A DNA stretch of 6,236 bases from an uncultured Bacteroidota bacterium (GTDB taxonomy: Bacteria > Bacteroidota > Bacteroidia > Bacteroidales > SZUA-534). Positions 1 through 3,900 of the stretch are shown piece by piece. Under the pieces are notes generated by a model. That model did no database searches and was not told where the DNA came from. It saw nothing but the letters and a program-made list of their open reading frames with translations. Made by a program: the position numbers and the translations under genes. The DNA lies in contig CALCFP010000229.1 of the NCBI GenBank assembly GCA_937900725.1, forward strand, positions 1 to 6,236. The letters are read 5' to 3'. Positions within the stretch are counted from its first letter, which is position 1. Every line of letters starts with the position of its first letter.

Positions 1-394
1 ATCGGACGGTGTCAGCTGGCGCAAGGAGAACAACCAGCGCCCGCTGCTGTTCGACGATTCGTACTCGCCTAAACTGTCATACTTCGCAGTTGTTGATGAA
101 GAAGCACCTGAATATCTAACCATAGAACCCGAAAAGATACCTAACCCCGATCCGGAACCAGACGCAATAGGCAAATTAGGCTCAGGAATCAATGACGAGG
201 CTGCTCAAGAACTGAACGTTTACGGCAAGACTGGCACCATTGTCATTGAAACACTCAACGGTGCCAAAGTTGACGCCTGCATCTACCAAATCGACGGGCG
301 TATGATAGGCCGCTACACCATTGACGGACGTGCCGAGATTAGTTTGCCAAGCGGCATCTACATTGTTGACAAGCAAAAAGTTGTGGTAATGTAA
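1..394 (+). CDS. GH10 endo-xylanase, C-terminal part (5' end outside window)
   Basis: This is the 3' end of a gene read from base 2, with 130 codons before the TAA at 392-394. The first 31 visible residues match the last conserved block of GH10 xylanases: DGVSWR, then PLLFDDSYSPK, then SYFAVV. In the family this block carries the substrate-cleft Trp and Arg and the final barrel strand and helix. The enzyme would hydrolyse internal beta-1,4 bonds of xylan. The two catalytic glutamates lie upstream and cannot be seen. An acidic, proline-rich linker follows (residues about 32-70, with PNPDPEPD), then a small C-terminal beta-rich domain (about 72-130) ending in GIYIVDKQKVVVM. The GH10 assignment rests on one block only but the block is distinctive. 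The terminator shortly after the stop ends the transcript. Confidence 0.82.
   Translation, partial: SDGVSWRKENNQRPLLFDDSYSPKLSYFAVVDEEAPEYLTIEPEKIPNPDPEPDAIGKLGSGINDEAAQELNVYGKTGTIVIETLNGAKVDACIYQIDGRMIGRYTIDGRAEISLPSGIYIVDKQKVVVM
215..391 (+). other. C-terminal Bacteroidetes-type sorting/anchor-like domain of the xylanase
   Basis: About 59 residues at the extreme C-terminus follow the pattern of Bacteroidetes C-terminal domains on secreted proteins. A beta-rich start (VYGKTGTIVIE) is followed by a central IYQIDGRMIG motif and then LPSGIYIV with a closing KVVV strand. Such domains resemble the type IX secretion sorting domain (TIGR04183 style) or the related short C-terminal domains common in Prevotella and Bacteroides. 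Visible sequence cannot decide between a true sorting signal and a non-sorting relative. Its presence implies export to the surface or medium, where xylan would be met. Confidence 0.55.
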
Positions 395-416
395 CCACAC
401 TTCTGGTCATAAGAGC

Positions 417-452
417 AAATAGGCTGCATTAATGCAGCCTATTTTTGTTTTT
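417..452 (+). terminator. Rho-independent terminator of the xylanase gene
   Basis: A perfect 28-base palindrome (417-444, centred between 430 and 431) folds as a 12 bp stem with a TTAA loop. Its + strand 3' side runs into a T-rich tract (442-452, interrupted by one G). It lies 22 bases after the stop codon. Because the palindrome is perfect it could also work from the other strand, where an AAAT run gives a weaker T tract. Confidence 0.88.
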
Positions 453-734
453 ACGCATTCATCAATCACAAATTCACGTGCCATTCCTCATATTCAAAAA
501 ACATTACAGTCGGCTAACGCGAAAAGGACGCTGATGCAATGACTTGACTGACTGACGATGTTTTTAGGAAATTAGTTTCCCAAAAACATGAATTAAAGTC
601 AATGGGAATGACTTCCGACACTGAAAAGGCAAGGAACTCTTTACAAAAAGACAATACATGACATTTATTCACAAATACTTACGTGCACGCACATACATTT
701 TCCTGACATCAAAGAAAAAAGTCTTTCTAATAGG
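453..734. other. Intergenic stretch without a recognisable gene
   Basis: No credible coding frame, RNA gene or mobile-element end was seen on either strand. It contains a short tandem GACT run (546-556) and one isolated hairpin (558-589, listed separately). The rest is AT-rich spacer between the terminator and the candidate promoter of the downstream gene. Confidence 0.6.
558..589. repeat. Inverted repeat / hairpin in the intergenic region
   Basis: Arms 558-571 and 576-589 pair over 14 positions around a TTAG loop with a single A-C mismatch (566/581). On the minus-strand transcript this position would be a G-U pair, making the stem unbroken. No T tract follows on either side, so it is not an ordinary terminator. 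It could be a protein-binding site, an RNA structure or a chance palindrome. Confidence 0.45.
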
Positions 735-765
735 ATTGGATTGGTTTGTTTTTTTACTATGTTTA
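735..765 (+). promoter_or_regulatory. Candidate Bacteroidetes -33/-7 promoter for the giant LRR gene
   Basis: ATTG at 735-738 (consensus TTTG) is followed after 19 bases by TATGTTTA at 758-765 (consensus TAnnTTTG, last base off). The spacing fits the Bacteroidetes housekeeping sigma factor. Transcription would start near 770-773, leaving a leader of about 90 bases before the ATG at 865. Each box has one mismatch and the region is AT-rich, so chance cannot be excluded. Confidence 0.35.
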
Positions 766-769
766 CATC

Positions 770-868
770 ATGCAACTTATTCATTTTGGGGGGAATGAGC
801 CTAACCTGGCCAACAAAAAAATGATGATGTTGACTAAACTGATTGAAAAACAAAACAACAAAATATGA
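770..868 (+). CDS. Possible leader ORF overlapping the next start codon
   Basis: An ATG at 770 opens a 32-codon frame ending in TGA at 866-868. Three consecutive ATG codons inside it (821, 824, 827) give a 15-codon alternative start just after an A-rich stretch. The stop overlaps the ATG of the large gene as ATGA (865-868), the arrangement typical of translational coupling. The peptide has no recognised family and is mostly polar and basic. If transcription begins near 770-773, only the 821-829 starts would be usable. Short frames of this size arise easily by chance, so this is a low-confidence entry kept for its exact overlap. Confidence 0.2.
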   Translation: MQLIHFGGNEPNLANKKMMMLTKLIEKQNNKI

Positions 869-927
869 AAAAATTATTACTAGTGCTTGCCACTTCGGTT
901 TTTGTGGCTGCAACAAATGTGAACGCG
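865..927 (+). other. Sec signal peptide of the giant LRR protein
   Basis: Residues 1-21 show a short basic start (MKK), a hydrophobic core (LLLVLATSVFVAA) and a signal peptidase I site NVNA before Gln22. No lipobox cysteine is present, so the protein is not a lipoprotein. It would be exported across the inner membrane. Confidence 0.88.
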
Positions 928-3900
928 CAAAGTGTAAAGGCTTACAAAAACGGGAATGCGACAGACTATACTGCTTCCGGTTTGAAACAAGGAGACTTGT
1001 CAACAGTTGATTCCATTGTGGCAACCGGCACATGGACAAATCAAGATATAGAAAACCTATCGTCATCATTCACAACGGGAATGTTTTCTGATAATACAAA
1101 TTTGAAAAATGCTGATTTCTCCAATGCTGTCTTTACTGCGAACAGCCTCAGTTCGCTATTCTATCATTGCAAGGCATTGAAAAGTGTGGTTTTGCCTAAT
1201 ACAGTCAAGACAGACGGCATATCTTTAGGTAGTGCATTTTCAATGTGTGTCGAACTTGAATCTATCAAGAACCTTGACAAATTACAGAACATTACAAACA
1301 TGTATTGTGCTTTTCAGTATTGTAAAAAAATCAGTTCAATTACATTGCCAAATGTGACCAACAACAATGAAGTTAGTTTTCAAAGCACATTTAGTGAATG
1401 CAACTCACTGCTCAACATCGACAACCTAGACAAATTCACTAATATTACTTGCATATCGTCAATGTTTTATGATTGCCGTATGCTCAAATCTGTTACATTC
1501 TCAAATGTCGTCAACAGTAACGAAATGGATGCCTATTGTACTTTCTATTGGTGCGATTCATTAAAGACATTGACCAATTTTGAAAAATTCACAGGCATCA
1601 CAAGTATGGTATATAGTTTCTACGGTTGCAAAAAGATTGATGAAATACATTTCGGATGCATTCCAAGTGCCATTCAATCTTCAGACAATCCTTTCTATAT
1701 ATGCAATGCATATAAATATCTTCCTTCAGGTATCACCTCAATTCCTACAGAATGGCAATCATACACCAACTTTGTATTGCCATTCACTTCGGTGACTCTT
1801 GAAGGCAACATGTCGTATTCGTCAACATACCCAATAGAATTGCCAACTATTTCAACCAACCCAAGCTATTGTGGTGCCACAGAAATTGTCTGCCAAATAA
1901 GCAACGACAACTTTGCCACATCAACAACAATAGGTTCAAACGCCATATTAAAGGGCAACTATACTGGATACAAATTCAGGATAGCAGCAAAAAACGAGTT
2001 GATGAACAGCTATGTATATAGCAATAGTGTTGATGTGGTGGCAAGTCCTTATCAAGCAACAGCATATGTAAATGGAAAACCTACACGGTATAAAATAAGC
2101 CAAATTTACTTATCCACTTTTGCTGATGCAGACTCACTAGTGTTGGAAGGTGCATGGACCAACAGTAACTTTAGCACTTTAAGGGGCGCCTTAAAGGAAG
2201 GTGAAAATTATTACACATCCACTAATGACAAGTTGATGAAAATTGACATGTCTAACGTTATACTCTCAGGAAACATGTCATTGGGTGTAAGTGATCTGTT
2301 TCGCTTTTGTGAAAACCTAACTAAGGTGATTTTGCCCGAACAGGAATCTACGGTTGATTTTTCTCTTTATGGAACTTTTTCAGGATGTTCTAAGCTTGAA
2401 ACCATAGAGAACCTTGACAAAATAAAAAACATCACTGACCTTAGGGAGACATTTAAGGATTGCCATGTATTAAAATCATTGGAATTCTCAGAATCGACAA
2501 ACAGCAAAAGCATTGCTCTATACAACACATTCTACAACTGCAAGTCGCTGGAAAGCATAACCAATTTCGAGAAATTCACTAACCTATATGATTTCAGCTA
2601 TGCTTTTTATGGATGCTCAGCTTTGAAACAAATTGCCTTTGGCACTAATCCAAACACCGACAACGCAAAAAAAATATGTAACTCAAACTCAAACAATGCT
2701 TTCAGTTACACATTCACCAATTGCAATGCCATCAAGTCGTTGCCAAATGGTGTGTCAACAATACCTTCATCATGGCAAGGTTTCAACAATTTTGTATTGC
2801 CATTTACAAGCGCCTCATTGAGCGGAACTGCTGGCTTTAATACCGGCGATGTATTCGTATTGCCGACAATTAATCCTACACCTGCCTACTGCGCCGCAAC
2901 TGACATTGTTTACGAACTAAGCAACGATGGCTTCGCTACAAAAGAGACTTACACACCAAACACCATAGTAACAAAAGACTATACTGGCTACAAGATGCGC
3001 TTGGGCGCCAAAAATGCAAGTATGGACAGCTATGTTTACAGCTCTTCCATGGATGTGACAAAAGTAAACTTTGTGCTTACTGCCTACACTACTGGTGTCG
3101 CCTCCAAGTATGGTGTTGACCAATTGGAAACAGGCACACTTGCGCAAGTTGATTCAATAGTGGTATATGGCTCTTGGAACGATGGCAACCTCAGCAAGTT
3201 GCAAAAAGCATTGAAAAGTGACGGCAAATACGATACATATAACCTATGTCTTAAGGGTGCCAACATGTCAAATGCCACATTCAATGGTGATATTATTAAT
3301 GGCATGTATGGTTTATTTAGAAGTTGTGACAGCTTGAAATATGCAATCTTGCCTTCTAATGCTTTCTCTGGCACAACATATTTATTATATACTTTTAAAA
3401 ATTGTGAAAACCTTAAAAGGGTCGGGAACCTTGATAAACTTTTAAACATAAGTAAAATGGAAGGAACCTTCTCTGGTTGCAAAAAGCTTGTCAATGTCAA
3501 ATTCGCTAAAACAAAGAATACTACAAATATCACTTTAACTGATGTTTTCGACAATTGTTCTTCATTGGAATCTGCCGATTTGAGTTCGTTCAAGAATATT
3601 TCTGGTTTATACGGTACCTTCAATAATTGCTCAGCATTAAAAACAGTGACATTTGCAGATACTGCAAACAATAACAGCATCTATCTGTATTATACATTCA
3701 GTAATTGCGGATCCTTGAAAACAATAACCAACTTCAAATACTTTTCCAACCTGTGTGACTTTAACTATTCGTTCTACTCTTGTAAATCACTCAAGGAATT
3801 GGAGATTGGCACCGATCCCAATACTGACAATGCAAAAAAAACATACTGGAATTCAGACTATCCATTCGTTAGCACCTTCTCCAACTGCAAAGCCAGCATT

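Noticed and set aside
182..400. Minus-strand open frame of 72 codons opposite the xylanase end
   Set aside because: It is antisense to the conserved C-terminal domain of the xylanase and runs up to the terminator region without any feature of its own.
440..447. TATTTTTG, a perfect match to the Bacteroidetes -7 box
   Set aside because: It is formed by the terminator stem end and T tract and has no TTTG-like -33 box at the right distance upstream.
546..556. Tandem GACT run
   Set aside because: Under three copies of a 4-base unit; too short to claim as a functional repeat.
788..793. Run of six G in the leader as a phase-variation switch
   Set aside because: Six bases is short for slippage and the run sits after the predicted promoter rather than between its boxes; no inverted repeats flank it.
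665..1069. Minus-strand open frame of 134 codons spanning the leader and signal peptide
   Set aside because: Its composition is not protein-like over the intergenic part, and it overlaps the signal peptide of the well-supported + strand gene.
1580..2821. Short + strand frames at 1580-1795 and 2633-2821 in another phase
   Set aside because: Both are out-of-frame readings of LRR-coding DNA in modules 1 and 2.
3084..3680. Long open frame on the minus strand (198 codons)
   Set aside because: It lies wholly inside the repeat-bearing + strand gene. Its peptide shares stretches with another antisense frame at 4791-5207 (VSANVTVF versus SASANFTF), as expected when both are reverse-strand shadows of the same repeats.
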